A DNA stretch of 51,451 nt from Elainella sp. Prado103 (lineage in GTDB: Bacteria > Cyanobacteriota > Cyanobacteriia > Elainellales > Elainellaceae), in contig JALOOM010000015.1 in the NCBI GenBank assembly GCA_025454395.1, forward strand, positions 1 through 51,451. Reading direction: 5' to 3'. The translations under genes and the position numbers were made by a program. Shown here in pieces: positions 28,521 through 38,049 of the stretch (positions are counted from its first letter, which is position 1; the number at the start of each line of letters is the position of its first letter). The notes beneath the pieces are model-generated. The model ran no database searches. It saw only the letters and a list, made by a program, of their open reading frames with translations, and was not told the origin of the DNA.

Positions 28521-28560
28521 AATAGCCGGGGCATCCTGGCAAGGGTAGAAGATCAAAGCT

Positions 28561-28632
28561 GCAATATCAAGGCAATATCAAGGCAATATCAAGGCAATAT
28601 CAAGACTGCAATATCAAAATTGCAATATCAGG
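28561..28632. repeat. 11-bp tandem repeats (GCAATATCAAG)
   Basis: Four exact GCAATATCAAG units start at 28561 and two degenerate GCAATATCA copies follow at about 28608 and 28622. With the array 40 bp upstream this fills most of the gap 28421-28736. The two arrays share a period of 11 bp but not a sequence. No gene is present; the kinase promoter is probably at 28640-28735. Confidence 0.8.
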
Positions 28633-28736
28633 CTGCAAGCTCCCCCAGCTACCTGCCCGACCCAGTGGCCGTAGGGACTGAAGTGAATCTTCGGACAAAA
28701 CCTGTCCCAGGATGAAAATAACCCGCGATACTACTT

Positions 28737-31388
28737 ATGATGTTTCATTCCGTCGGTGCAAAATTATTCTTCTACGTGTTGAGCAGCGCGCTGATCGGAT
28801 TGGGCGGCATGTCTTTTTTCTTTTATCAAGCCTTAGAAGACCAGGCGAAGAAGGAAATTACCGGCACGCTTAATACCCAGGTGAAATCGATCGAGGGTAA
28901 ACTGGCCCGGGCTGAACAGACCATGTTGGGGGTGGTAGCAGCCGTAAAAACCTTGGAACAGGCTGATATCCGTGATCCTGAAGTTTATAGCCAGATGGTG
29001 TTCGAGATCCTGAGGAAACGCTCCTCTCTCACCATGGGGGTAGGATTTGGTCAGGCTCCTTACCGTATCTTGCCCGATCGAGAACAGTATTGGCCTTACT
29101 TTTTCGTGGATCAACAGGTGCCCAACCAAGTCGGGGAACCCCTGCCTCCTCCCTACAATGACATTCGTAAAACCGATGTCTGCGAGTTAGAGCCTACTTG
29201 CTTTGAGCAGAACTATTACACCTTGCCCGTAAAGGCCGGTAGACCCATCTGGCTAGAGCCCTACGAATGGGGTAATATCGCGCTCACAACGACCACTGCT
29301 CCTATTTATAATTCCCGCGGCCGCCTTTTGGGCATCGTGGGGCTTGATATTAATGTGACCGCTCTAACCAATGAGGTGACAGCCCCGGAGGGTTGGCGGG
29401 GTGGCTACTTTTTGATTTTAAGTGAACAGGGCAATTTACTGGCCTATCCGCCCGATCCCGATAAGGCGAAGTCCTTTGCCACCTATCAAGATATTCCTCA
29501 GTTACAGCCCATCTGGGGACAGATTAGCGGAGATCAGTCTGGCATTCTGGTGGATGGGGGCAAATATTGGGCCTATCAGCATGTGGAGGGGACAAATTGG
29601 TTAATGCTGGCTGCTGTGCCGCAGTCGGTGGTATTGGCTCCCGTAGTGGCCATTGCGATCGGCGGGGCGCTCGGGGCAGGGTCGGTGTTGGCTCTCGTCG
29701 TTTTCCTGTTGGTGCGCCATCTGAATCATCGGCTTGAACCGATCCTGGCAGAATGCAAACATCTGGCGGAAACCAACACGCAGCGTGGGGAGGGCGACAA
29801 TAGTGCCTCTGAGGTAGCCGATCTAGATCGATTAGTGGCAAACCTGGAGAAAGCCGATGAGATCAAAGTCTTAGAAGTATCTTTTCACCACATGGCAGCC
29901 CAGCTCAAAGCTTCGTTTGAAGAGTTAGAGTCGCGGGTGGAGGCCCGAACCGCCGAACTCAAACAGGCAAAAGAACAGGCGGATGGTGCCAACCGGGCCA
30001 AAAGTGAGTTTCTGGCCAATATGAGTCATGAATTGCGGACACCGCTCAACGGCATTCTCGGATATGCCCAAATTTTGCAGCGCTCATCCACGTTGTCCGA
30101 TTCAGAACGCAAAGGGCTAGGGATTATCAGCCAATGTGGTACGCATTTGTTGACCTTGATCAATGATATTCTTGACCTCTCGAAAATTGAAGCTCGAAAA
30201 TTGGAGTTGTATCCCAGCGAGTTCAATCTACCGTCATTCTTGCAAAATGTGGTGGCAATCTGCCGGGTGCGCGCTGAGCAGAAAGGGCTAAAGCTAACTT
30301 ATCAGGCCGATCAAGATTTGCCGATGGGTATTCTGGCGGATGAGAAACGGTTGCGGCAAGTCTTAATTAATCTTTTGAGCAACGCAATTAAATTCACGGA
30401 TAGTGGTTCTGTCACTTTTACAGTATGTTCCCATTTATTACTTGGGCAGGAGCGCCGATATCGGCTGCGGTTTCAAGTGGATGATACGGGTATTGGCATC
30501 TCGCCGGAGCAATTAGAGCGAATTTTCTTACCCTTTGAACAAACGGGAGCGCTTGATAAGAAAGCAGAAGGAACTGGGTTAGGGCTGACCATTAGCCAGA
30601 CCATTGTGCAGATGATGGATAGTATGTTGATGGTGAAGAGCCAGTTGGGGAAGGGCAGCAGCTTTTGGTTTGAAATAGATTTGCCGGAGACGATCGGATG
30701 GCAGCAGCCCGTTACGCAAGTCCGTGAACAAACGGTGATTGGCATTCGGGATCGCCAACCCAAAATTTTAGTTGTGGATGATCTTTGGGAAAATCGATCG
30801 GTGCTCGTTGGTTTGCTAGGGCTAATTGGGTTTACTGTGTTTGAAGCAGTTCATGGCTTAGATGCTTGGAATCAAATCATGACCTTACAGCCTGACTTAA
30901 TCATTACGGATTTAATGATGCCTGTGATGGATGGCTATCAACTGCTAGAGAAACTGCGCCAGTCTGAGTCATTTCACCAGATCCCAGTGATTGTCTCGTC
31001 AGCAAGTGCCTTTGAAACGGATAAAGCCAAAAGTTTGCAGGCTGGAGCCGATGCATTTATTTCAAAACCGATCCAGGTTGATCTATTGTTAGAAATTCTG
31101 CGGGTTCACCTGAATTTGGAGTGGATCTATGGAGCACCCCACCCCGGAACTGCATTAGAGATGGCTACCGTAGATGGCACGGTCACAGAGATTGTGCCTC
31201 CTTCACAGGAAGACCTGACTCTGTTGCTGGATCTGAGTCGAAAAGGGCTCATCAAAAACATTCTGCACGAAATTGAACGTATTGAGGCGAGCGATCGGCG
31301 CTTCGTACCTTTTACTCATCAGTTACGCCAGTTTGCCCAAAGCTTTCAACTGAAGCAAATCCGTGTTTTTGTGGAGCAGTATTTGTAA
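28737..31388 (+). CDS. Hybrid sensor histidine kinase with extracytoplasmic CACHE domain and receiver
   Basis: An N-terminal membrane helix (about 8-30) precedes a periplasmic double-CACHE sensor (about 31-295, including WLEPYEWG and GIVGLDINV), and a second helix (about 300-330) leads to a HAMP-like linker and coiled coil. The HisKA box is [10 protein letters not shown] (His431). The ATPase shows [18 protein letters not shown], and [10 protein letters not shown] receiver domain follows with VVDDLWEN and Asp725 in [13 protein letters not shown], then a conserved tail ([18 protein letters not shown]) often seen in cyanobacterial hybrid kinases. The ligand is unknown. It is followed after 76 bp by a receiver-kinase gene on the same strand, so the two may form one phosphorelay. 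Confidence 0.92.
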   Translation: MMFHSVGAKLFFYVLSSALIGLGGMSFFFYQALEDQAKKEITGTLNTQVKSIEGKLARAEQTMLGVVAAVKTLEQADIRDPEVYSQMVFEILRKRSSLTMGVGFGQAPYRILPDREQYWPYFFVDQQVPNQVGEPLPPPYNDIRKTDVCELEPTCFEQNYYTLPVKAGRPIWLEPYEWGNIALTTTTAPIYNSRGRLLGIVGLDINVTALTNEVTAPEGWRGGYFLILSEQGNLLAYPPDPDKAKSFATYQDIPQLQPIWGQISGDQSGILVDGGKYWAYQHVEGTNWLMLAAVPQSVVLAPVVAIAIGGALGAGSVLALVVFLLVRHLNHRLEPILAECKHLAETNTQRGEGDNSASEVADLDRLVANLEKADEIKVLEVSFHHMAAQLKASFEELESRVEARTAELKQAKEQADGANRAKSEFLANMSHELRTPLNGILGYAQILQRSSTLSDSERKGLGIISQCGTHLLTLINDILDLSKIEARKLELYPSEFNLPSFLQNVVAICRVRAEQKGLKLTYQADQDLPMGILADEKRLRQVLINLLSNAIKFTDSGSVTFTVCSHLLLGQERRYRLRFQVDDTGIGISPEQLERIFLPFEQTGALDKKAEGTGLGLTISQTIVQMMDSMLMVKSQLGKGSSFWFEIDLPETIGWQQPVTQVREQTVIGIRDRQPKILVVDDLWENRSVLVGLLGLIGFTVFEAVHGLDAWNQIMTLQPDLIITDLMMPVMDGYQLLEKLRQSESFHQIPVIVSSASAFETDKAKSLQAGADAFISKPIQVDLLLEILRVHLNLEWIYGAPHPGTALEMATVDGTVTEIVPPSQEDLTLLLDLSRKGLIKNILHEIERIEASDRRFVPFTHQLRQFAQSFQLKQIRVFVEQYL

Positions 31389-31464
31389 GCTCTGCTAGCC
31401 GCTGATCAGCGCGATCCCCTTTCCCATTTCATACTGTCTTGACATCTACGACGGATAACGAACA

Positions 31465-32910
31465 ATGACCTTCAACCCCGAATCTCAAGCCATTCTGATT
31501 GTTGATGATACGCCCACTAATTTAGAAATTCTTTCTGAAACCTTAGTGGAGGCGGGTTTTCAGGTTGCAGTTGCTGTAGATGGGGAGAGTGCCTTAGAAC
31601 AACTGGAATATTACCAGGCAGATTTAATTCTGCTGGATATTATGATGCCAGGGATTAATGGGTTTGAAACTTGCCGTCGCCTCAAAGCGAATCCTGCAAC
31701 CCATTCTATTCCGGTGATTTTCATGACTGCTTTGTCTGATACTGAAAGTAAGGTAAAGGGGTTGTCGCTGGGTGCAGTCGATTACATTACGAAGCCGTTT
31801 CAGCAGGCCGAAGTACTCGCTAGAGTCAAAGTGCAGTTGCAAGTGCGCCATTTTAGTCGCGCCTTGGAAAGCCAAAATCAGCAACTGAAACAAGAAATTG
31901 CTCGGCGTGAGCAGGCAGAAGCCGCCTTATATCAGTTAAATCAGACTCTGGAAATACAGGTGCAAAACCGGACAGCAGAACTGTCAACGGCGTTAGAATC
32001 TCTCCAACAGATGCAAGTTCAGCTCATTCATAGCGAACGCATGTCTTCGTTGGGACAATTGATCGCTGGCATTGCCCATGAGGTGAATAACCCGATTAAT
32101 TTTATCTATGGCAATCTGACTCCTGCAACCGAATACACCCAGGCACTTCTGCACCTGGTCAATTTATATCAATTGTCATTTCCCCAAGCCAGTCTAGAAA
32201 TTCAGCAACAACTTGAATCGATCGATTTCAATTTTTTGCGAGAGGATTTGCCTAAGTTGCTCTCTTCGATGAAGTTAGGAGCAGAACGAATTCGTCAATT
32301 AGTCACCTCTTTGCGTTGCTTCTCTCGCCTAGATGAATCGGAAATGAAGCCGATCGATATTCATGAAGGCATTGACAGCACCCTATTGATTCTGCAACAT
32401 CGATTGAAAGCCAGAGGGAGCTATCCAGCGATTGAGGTGATCAAGAGCTACGGTAATTTACCACCGATTGAATGTTACGGTGGGCAACTCAATCAGGTGT
32501 TTATGAATGTATTGGCCAACGCAATTGATGCGATTGAGGAGCGTTATCAGACCCAAAATGAGGTGATGAAGTTAGGGCAGATCCAAATCATCACCGAACC
32601 CCTGCAAACCCGCTGGGTCGCGATTCGAATTAAGGATAATGGTTCAGGAATCCCAGAGTCGATCGTTTCCCGCATTTTTGCTCCCTTCTTTACAACAAAA
32701 GCAGCCGGGAAAGGAACCGGGCTGGGCCTATCCATTAGTCATCAAATTGTCGTTGAAAAGCATGGTGGGCGGCTATTGTGTCATGCTACCTCAACCGGAG
32801 GCAGTGAGTTTGTGATTGAAATTCCGATGAGTAAGCATCAGGTGGGTGTAGACTCGTTAGAGCTAGAGGTGAGCCGGAATCAGGTGAAGTGCAATGTGAT
32901 AGCCGAATAA
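31465..32910 (+). CDS. Receiver-histidine kinase fusion (REC-coiled coil-HK)
   Basis: The protein is cytoplasmic, 481 residues. A receiver domain ([10 protein letters not shown], Asp58 in [13 protein letters not shown], Lys in ITKPF) is followed by a coiled coil (about 125-185), a HisKA box [12 protein letters not shown] (His205, the NNPINF subtype common in cyanobacteria) and an ATPase domain ([35 protein letters not shown]). A kinase whose N-terminus is a receiver is likely controlled by phosphotransfer from another kinase, here plausibly the hybrid kinase immediately upstream. Output partners are not identified. The gene ends 10 bp before the convergent coaR gene. Confidence 0.92.
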   Translation: MTFNPESQAILIVDDTPTNLEILSETLVEAGFQVAVAVDGESALEQLEYYQADLILLDIMMPGINGFETCRRLKANPATHSIPVIFMTALSDTESKVKGLSLGAVDYITKPFQQAEVLARVKVQLQVRHFSRALESQNQQLKQEIARREQAEAALYQLNQTLEIQVQNRTAELSTALESLQQMQVQLIHSERMSSLGQLIAGIAHEVNNPINFIYGNLTPATEYTQALLHLVNLYQLSFPQASLEIQQQLESIDFNFLREDLPKLLSSMKLGAERIRQLVTSLRCFSRLDESEMKPIDIHEGIDSTLLILQHRLKARGSYPAIEVIKSYGNLPPIECYGGQLNQVFMNVLANAIDAIEERYQTQNEVMKLGQIQIITEPLQTRWVAIRIKDNGSGIPESIVSRIFAPFFTTKAAGKGTGLGLSISHQIVVEKHGGRLLCHATSTGGSEFVIEIPMSKHQVGVDSLELEVSRNQVKCNVIAE

Positions 32911-32920
32911 AATTGGTCTG

Positions 32921-34102
32921 TTAACCTTGATGCTGATGCCGCTGTTCCGATTGCAAGTAACAGTGACAATGCGGTTTTTCCAGTAAAGAGGCAACCAGTG
33001 TGTTGAGCGTAGTAGCAGCTAACAACCCCCCCCCCATCGTTCCTTCTAAGGTAATGAAAGGCACAGAAGATTGCATCAGACGACGTTTGGCAGAAGGAGC
33101 ATGGCTGAAGCCGATCGGCATACCAATCACCAATGAGGGCTGTAAAGTACTTTGATTGATCGCATCACAAATCGCTAATAGTACGGAAGGCGCATACCCC
33201 ACCACCAGCAGACAACCCTGGGGAAGTTGATTCACCCGTTGTCTGAGTGAGGTACTATGCCAGAACTCCTGTTCCGCTTCTGAGGCGCTATGGATGTGGG
33301 GGTTGTTGATTAAAGCTTCAACTGAACAGCCAAGATGAGCGAGCCGAGTTTGATCCAGCATGGCCGCAATCATAGCCGTATCAGTGACAATCGGGCAGCC
33401 TTGTTGCAGCGCCGTTCGAGCCGCCCCAATCGCGTTCTGTGCTGGCGATCGACTCAGCCTGACAAACTGAATCAGACTCACATCTCCTCCTGCCAATACC
33501 AGTTGAGACAGCAATTCCGCTTCAATTTCGGAACGATCGCTGAGATCGGGCAACAAGCGCTGTAAGGCTTCTTGAAACATTTCCGGATGGGCATGCACTT
33601 CCCCATCTAAGCTGTTCCATAGTTTATCCAGATCGTCCCGACTCTGATAGGTATCAATTTCCAACTGTTTGAGTTGGGACAAAGCATTGGCCTGAACAAT
33701 CTGGCAGGACTGATCCCGTCCCAACAGCCGTTCTAGCGCAACCGCTGTTTGTCTGAGTTGGCTAATTTGGTGGATCACAGCTCGATATTGCTGTTGCAAC
33801 TGGGTGATCAACGAGTCACGCTCTGAGATCGGTTCAACGTCCAGCAGTTTACGAATGTGAGAAAGTTGAAACCCTTGCTGCTTCAAAGCCACAATTCGCT
33901 TCAGACGCTGCACATCTTGTTCAGAATAGAGGCGGTAGTTGCCAGCCGATCGGGGTGGCTGAGGCATCAGTCCAAGCTGGTGATAGTGCCGTACCATACG
34001 AGGCGTAATGCCTTGTCCAACCGCAATAGTGAGTTCTTTGATGGTGAGTGCTGAAGCAGAGGTAACCATAGAAGCAGAGGTAACCATAGCAGAGATAACC
34101 AT
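32921..34102 (-). CDS. coaR: Cobalt-responsive MerR-type regulator with CobH/CbiC-like effector domain
   Basis: The N-terminal MerR winged helix (about residues 18-90: LTIKELTIAVG-ITPRMVRHYHQLGL, NYRLYSEQDV) and dimer coil (95-130) are fused to a precorrin-8X methylmutase-like domain (about 160-370: GDVSLIQFVRLS, GCPIVTDTAMI, VVGYAPSVLLAI, LVIGMPIGFSHA, TMGGGLLAATTLNTLV). The C-terminus carries Cys-His-Cys (about 379-381). This is the arrangement of Synechocystis CoaR, which activates the cobalt exporter gene coaT, and coaT is divergent here. The position of the catalytic His of true methylmutases reads Leu (VLAGGD, about 203), fitting a sensing rather than a catalytic role. The N-terminal MVISA/MVTSAS repeats come from a DNA repeat, so the true start may be ATG 34069; GTG 34117 and ATG 34102 are also in frame. 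Confidence 0.92.
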   Translation of the reverse strand: MVISAMVTSASMVTSASALTIKELTIAVGQGITPRMVRHYHQLGLMPQPPRSAGNYRLYSEQDVQRLKRIVALKQQGFQLSHIRKLLDVEPISERDSLITQLQQQYRAVIHQISQLRQTAVALERLLGRDQSCQIVQANALSQLKQLEIDTYQSRDDLDKLWNSLDGEVHAHPEMFQEALQRLLPDLSDRSEIEAELLSQLVLAGGDVSLIQFVRLSRSPAQNAIGAARTALQQGCPIVTDTAMIAAMLDQTRLAHLGCSVEALINNPHIHSASEAEQEFWHSTSLRQRVNQLPQGCLLVVGYAPSVLLAICDAINQSTLQPSLVIGMPIGFSHAPSAKRRLMQSSVPFITLEGTMGGGLLAATTLNTLVASLLEKPHCHCYLQSEQRHQHQG

Positions 34103-34228
34103 AGCAGAGATAACCACAAGGGAGAGGGCGATTCAAACTGAGGAGCACTGGGGTAGCAGCACTGGGGTAGCAGCACTGGAGGTTAGCAGACCAGCCACGC
34201 CGCTCAAAAAATGACTTGATATCAGATT

Positions 34229-34263
34229 ACCTTGACATTGACACTAATGTTAAGGTTTAGCCT
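34229..34263 (+). promoter_or_regulatory. MerR-type operator-promoter of coaT
   Basis: ACCTTGACATT (34229-34239) and AATGTTAAGGT (34246-34256) are inverted arms matching at 10 of 11 positions across a 6-bp centre. The dyad lies between a perfect -35 TTGACA (34232-34237) and a -10-like TAGCCT (34258-34263), with a 20-bp spacer. The overlong spacer carrying a dyad is the hallmark of promoters activated by MerR proteins through DNA untwisting. Confidence 0.8.
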
Positions 34264-34290
34264 GAGGAAGTTGTTAGTTTCCGCCCATGG

Positions 34291-36393
34291 ATGGTGACGA
34301 TGTTGCCAATTTCTTTCTCCTCGATCCGTCACTCGTGGATCGCTCGATTGCTAAATTCTGGCTGGAATCACAGGGGGTTGAGCCAATATGCCGATATGAT
34401 TCCGCCCCTGCTCTGTGGATTGTTGTTGCTGTTGGGTTGGTTGACCCTCCATATCGGTTGGATTGGCCTAGCCTTGCTGATTTTAGCCGCGGCTTATGGG
34501 ATCGGGGGTTTTGCCAGTGCGCGTGAAGGATTGACGACTCTCTGGCAAGAGAAAGAGTTGGATGTGGATTTGCTGATGATTGTGGCGGCCTTGGGTGCGG
34601 CAGGACTGGGATTATGGCGGCAAGAATACTACCTGCTGATCGATGGGGCTGTGTTAATCCTGATTTTTTCAATTAGTGGTGCGTTGGAAAGTTATGCGAT
34701 GGGTCGCACCGAACGAAGTATTCGCAGTTTGATGCGCCTGACCCCAGATGCGGCCTGGTTACTGCACCAAGGGCAAGAAAAACAAGTGTCGATCGCCCAA
34801 CTGAGGATCGATGATCAGATTTTAGTTAAACCCGGAGAGCTGATCCCAACCGATAGTGTGGTGGTGGATGGCTATAGTACAGTCAATCAAGCGGCGATTA
34901 CGGGTGAATCGATTCCGGTAGACAAAACAGTCGGCGATGAAGTCTTTGCTGGAACCTTAAATGGCCACGGAGCGCTGAAACTGCGAGTGCATCAACCACC
35001 AGAAAGCAGCTTGATTCAGCGAGTGATTCGATTAGTAGAACAGGCCCAAACCGAGAAACCCCCCTCGCAGCAGTTTATTGAAGCCTTTGAGCGCGGGTAT
35101 GCCAAAGTGGTGGTGGTAGTCGGTGTGTTATTGATGGTGTTGCCGCCATTCTTGGTGGATTGGAGTTGGGAAGACACGATCTATCGAGCCCTGATTTTTC
35201 TGGTGGTTGCTTCTCCTTGTGCCTTGATGGCTGCTATCATGCCAACGCTGTTGTCTGGAATTGCCAATGGAGCCAGCCAGGGGATTTTGTTCAAAAATGG
35301 GGCTCAGCTTGAGCAGATTGGTCGGGTGAAGGCGATCGCATTTGATAAAACCGGCACCCTCACCACTGGCCAACCCACGGTTCAGACGATTGTGCCAGCC
35401 CCAGGCTATTCAGAACAGCAAGTTTTAACGATCGCAGCGGCCCTAGAAGCCTATTCGGAGCATCCGATCGGGCAGTCGATCCATCAAGCCGCCCTACAGC
35501 GATCGATCGATCGGCTCCCAGTCACTGATGTACAAGCTCAACCGGGACAAGGCATTTGGGGACGGGTGGACTCAGAGGCATTGCCAACCCAAACATTGCC
35601 AACCCAAACATTGCCAACCCAAACATTGCCAACCCAAACATTGCCCTTGCAGCAACCCAAGCAGTCTGTGCCATTGGCCGTGGGTCAGCTCACATTTATT
35701 CAGCAGCTTTTAACCCCCTCTGCTGCCCAGACCGATCAACCGATCAGCCATATCCTGCCTGTCGAGTTAGTTCAACAAGCCAAACAGTTACAACAAACGG
35801 GTCAGACTGTGGTGGGTGTTGTGGCTGGCCAGCAATTGATCGGGCTAATTGGGGTGGCTGATCAAGTTCGCCCAGAGGCTGCCCATGCCATCCACCAGTT
35901 AAAAAAATTAGGGATTCAACATGTGATTATGTTGACGGGTGACAATTGGGATACAGCGCATAGCATAGCCCAGCAGGTGGGCATTCAAGAAGTTCATGCC
36001 AATCTTTTACCAGAAGACAAGCTGAAGCTAATGCGACAATTGCAAAAGCGGTATGGAGCCGTTGCGATGGTTGGCGATGGGATGAATGATGCCCCTGCGC
36101 TGGCCCAAGCAACCGTGGGGATTGCCATGGGGGCCGCCGGAAGTGATGTGGCTTTAGAAACGGCTGATATTGTGTTGATGACTGACTCACTCGAAAAAAT
36201 TGCCCTTGCGGCTCAACTGGGTCGTCGATCGCAACGAATTGTGAAACAGAACATTGGTTTAGCCCTCAGCTTTATTCTGCTCCTGCTGATCGCCAATTTT
36301 GCCGGTAACATCACCTTACCGATCGGTGTGATTGGGCATGAGGGCTCAACGGTGCTAGTCACCCTGAGTGGGTTGCGCCTTCTTAAAGCCTAA
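34291..36393 (+). CDS. coaT: P1B-4-type metal-exporting P-type ATPase, cobalt exporter
   Basis: A 700-residue P-type ATPase. Motifs: phosphatase loop TGES (204-207), ion-site SPC (308-310) in VASPCALMA, phosphorylation DKTGTLT (Asp352), nucleotide-binding SEHPIG, hinge GDGMNDAP (595-602) and a final-helix HEGST (683-687). SPC together with HEGST defines the P1B-4 subgroup (Co/Zn/Fe exporters), and there is no N-terminal heavy-metal domain. The divergent coaR gene and the operator between them make cobalt the likely substrate. The nucleotide-binding domain holds an insertion of LPTQT units encoded by a 15-bp repeat at 35581-35640. Start ATG 34291 follows the promoter by 27 bp. Runs toward but is separated by 130 bp from a convergent response regulator. 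Confidence 0.93.
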   Translation: MVTMLPISFSSIRHSWIARLLNSGWNHRGLSQYADMIPPLLCGLLLLLGWLTLHIGWIGLALLILAAAYGIGGFASAREGLTTLWQEKELDVDLLMIVAALGAAGLGLWRQEYYLLIDGAVLILIFSISGALESYAMGRTERSIRSLMRLTPDAAWLLHQGQEKQVSIAQLRIDDQILVKPGELIPTDSVVVDGYSTVNQAAITGESIPVDKTVGDEVFAGTLNGHGALKLRVHQPPESSLIQRVIRLVEQAQTEKPPSQQFIEAFERGYAKVVVVVGVLLMVLPPFLVDWSWEDTIYRALIFLVVASPCALMAAIMPTLLSGIANGASQGILFKNGAQLEQIGRVKAIAFDKTGTLTTGQPTVQTIVPAPGYSEQQVLTIAAALEAYSEHPIGQSIHQAALQRSIDRLPVTDVQAQPGQGIWGRVDSEALPTQTLPTQTLPTQTLPTQTLPLQQPKQSVPLAVGQLTFIQQLLTPSAAQTDQPISHILPVELVQQAKQLQQTGQTVVGVVAGQQLIGLIGVADQVRPEAAHAIHQLKKLGIQHVIMLTGDNWDTAHSIAQQVGIQEVHANLLPEDKLKLMRQLQKRYGAVAMVGDGMNDAPALAQATVGIAMGAAGSDVALETADIVLMTDSLEKIALAAQLGRRSQRIVKQNIGLALSFILLLLIANFAGNITLPIGVIGHEGSTVLVTLSGLRLLKA
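35581..35640. repeat. In-frame 15-bp tandem repeat within coaT, four exact copies
   Basis: TTGCCAACCCAAACA is present four times exactly, encoding (LPTQT)n in the ATPase nucleotide-binding domain. Because the unit is 15 bp, copy number could change without a frameshift. Confidence 0.92.
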
Positions 36394-36525
36394 CTGCCTG
36401 CCTGGGCTCTTGTATGGGCTCCGGCATGGCTAGTTGATGATGGAGTTACCAGTAACGTTCAATCCAGCAGTAATCTTTAATGAGTCAGTTGATCAATGAG
36501 TCTAATTGACCAATTGATCAATGAA

Positions 36526-36927
36526 TCAATTAACGGGTTGTAGGATCGATCGAACTCGGTTGAGTAACTCATCAAAGTCGATCGGTTTACGAATAAAGCC
36601 ATCGGCCCCCAAGTCAAACCCATCGGCCGGGCTGGGCTCGGTATAGCCTGTAATCAGCAAAATGGGAATGAAAGGCAACTCAGCATTTTGGCGGATGCGT
36701 TGGGTGACTTCAAACCCATTCATACCTGGCATCATCACATCTAGTAAGATGAGATCCGGCGGATTATCGGCGATCTTTCGGAGCGCAGTCCGGCCATCAT
36801 CTGCGACTTCAACCTGGTAGCCTTCTTCTTCTAGTAGCGTTTGCAGTAAAAATGAATTATCGGGGATGTCATCAACAACTAAAATTCGGTCAGTACGAAC
36901 TGGGAACGGAGCAATGGAGTTACTCAT
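36526..36927 (-). CDS. Single-domain response regulator
   Basis: A receiver domain only, with acidic pair in RILVVDDIPDN, Asp63 in LILLDVMMPGMNG, Thr in LITGYTE and Lys in FIRKPIDF. The N-terminal 10 residues are unstructured. The start ATG 36927 is preferred over a TTG at 36936. The ATG is preceded directly by a 14-bp dyad instead of a Shine-Dalgarno sequence. The partner kinase could be one of the two encoded at 28.7-32.9 kb, but there is no direct evidence. The short gap 36394-36525 after coaT contains repeated GATCAATGA/TTGATCAATGA sequence. Confidence 0.87.
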   Translation of the reverse strand: MSNSIAPFPVRTDRILVVDDIPDNSFLLQTLLEEEGYQVEVADDGRTALRKIADNPPDLILLDVMMPGMNGFEVTQRIRQNAELPFIPILLITGYTEPSPADGFDLGADGFIRKPIDFDELLNRVRSILQPVN

Positions 36928-36941
36928 GGTGTTCAAACACC
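36928..36941. promoter_or_regulatory. Perfect dyad abutting the response regulator start codon
   Basis: GGTGTT-CA-AACACC: six-base arms, two-base centre, immediately 5' of the minus-strand ATG at 36927. It may be an operator or, in RNA, a hairpin covering the ribosome site. The remainder of 36942-37305 shows only a direct repeat of TTATCAAGATTA (about 37067-37094). Confidence 0.45.
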
Positions 36942-37305
36942 AAAATCGATCTTAAAAACTACTCTAATTGTGTAGATTTCTGAGGTCAAATCGTCTCTTG
37001 CCAAAGAAAGAGATCTTTAAAATTAAGCCAAATTTCTTGCTGACGATCGATGCATTATCAAGAAATTATCAAGATTAACATTATCAAGATTAGATAAAGT
37101 TTACTTCTGCCTGATTAAACCTTGCCCCAATTTCATGCCAATCTTTGCGCGATCTGAGCCCATGGCTGATCCCAATAGTTCTACCCTATGGTAAATCCTT
37201 TCTGAACTTGGTCTTGATAAATTCCAGACAGCCGCCTGAAGTCCCCTCATTGGTGCTCACCAGGCTGATAGGAGATATCTACAACCAACGCTGCTGGACT
37301 TTATT

Positions 37306-37716
37306 ATGACTCCCATTTTTCAAATCGATCGTAAAGAAATCCTCAGGGGCATCTTGGCAGTTGCACTGATGATTGTCGGACTGACACATTTCACCCATGC
37401 TGATCAGTATGTGCGGATTGTTCCTGGCGTACTGCCTGCCCCACTGGCGTTAGTCTATATTAGTGGTGTATTTGAGATTCTAGGTGGGATTGGTTTATTG
37501 ATCCCAGGGGTTAGTGTGGTGGCGGCATGGGGGCTGATCGCTCTATTTATTGCCGTCTTTCCTGCCAATATCAATCAAGCGATCCACCATATTCCGATCG
37601 ATGGTATTCCAAATTATCCCTGGCTTTATTGGGTACGATTGCCTTTTCAAGCAGTCTTGATTACTTGGGCTTGGTGGTACACGACCCCAAACTTATCGGG
37701 CTATCCATCGCGTTAG
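37306..37716 (+). CDS. DoxX-like small integral membrane protein
   Basis: A 136-residue protein with about four hydrophobic segments (ILAVALMIVGLTHF, PLALVYISGVFEILGGIGLL, VVAAWGLIALFIAVF, WVRLPFQAVLITWAWWY). The phrase GVFEILGGIGLLIP and the ANINQAIHH segment after the third helix are typical of the DoxX/SURF4-like family. DoxX relatives are linked to quinone or thiol redox in some organisms; function here is unknown. It stands alone on the plus strand, with no clear ribosome site before ATG 37306. Confidence 0.75.
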   Translation: MTPIFQIDRKEILRGILAVALMIVGLTHFTHADQYVRIVPGVLPAPLALVYISGVFEILGGIGLLIPGVSVVAAWGLIALFIAVFPANINQAIHHIPIDGIPNYPWLYWVRLPFQAVLITWAWWYTTPNLSGYPSR

Positions 37717-37790
37717 ACCATGACCTACAATCCCTAATCCCTAATACCAATTTGATCATGAGCTTGCGTAGAATCAATTCTTGCTCGACG

Positions 37791-37806
37791 AGGGGCTTCA
37801 GCCCCT
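37791..37806. repeat. Palindromic dispersed repeat (AGGGGCTTCAGCCCCT)
   Basis: Arms AGGGGCT and AGCCCCT with a two-base centre; nearly the same as the palindrome at 8070-8085. It sits in the convergent gap 37717-38049, between the DoxX-like gene and the SDR, and could serve both as a bidirectional terminator, although no T-run follows. Nothing else is recognisable in the gap. Confidence 0.6.
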
Positions 37807-38049
37807 GGTTCTACTCAACTTCACAAAGAATAGGTATAACAATGCCTCAATTGTCATCCCTCTCAATCTTCCCAATCTACAAAAGTCTCCAGTGCTTTGG
37901 CCGAGACATTGCCAGGATTGTCATGAAGATTGGAGGGATACAATGAGGGCAGCGCAAGGTTGAGCTGAATGGGAAGTGCAGTTGGTTGATTGAATTAAGT
38001 CTATGAATCTTCCATTGTTGATTCAATAATTCAATCAATTCCAGAATCA

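Noticed and set aside
37527-37946. 139-codon plus frame overlapping the DoxX-like gene
   Set aside because: It is out of frame with a well-supported membrane protein and runs through the dispersed palindrome.
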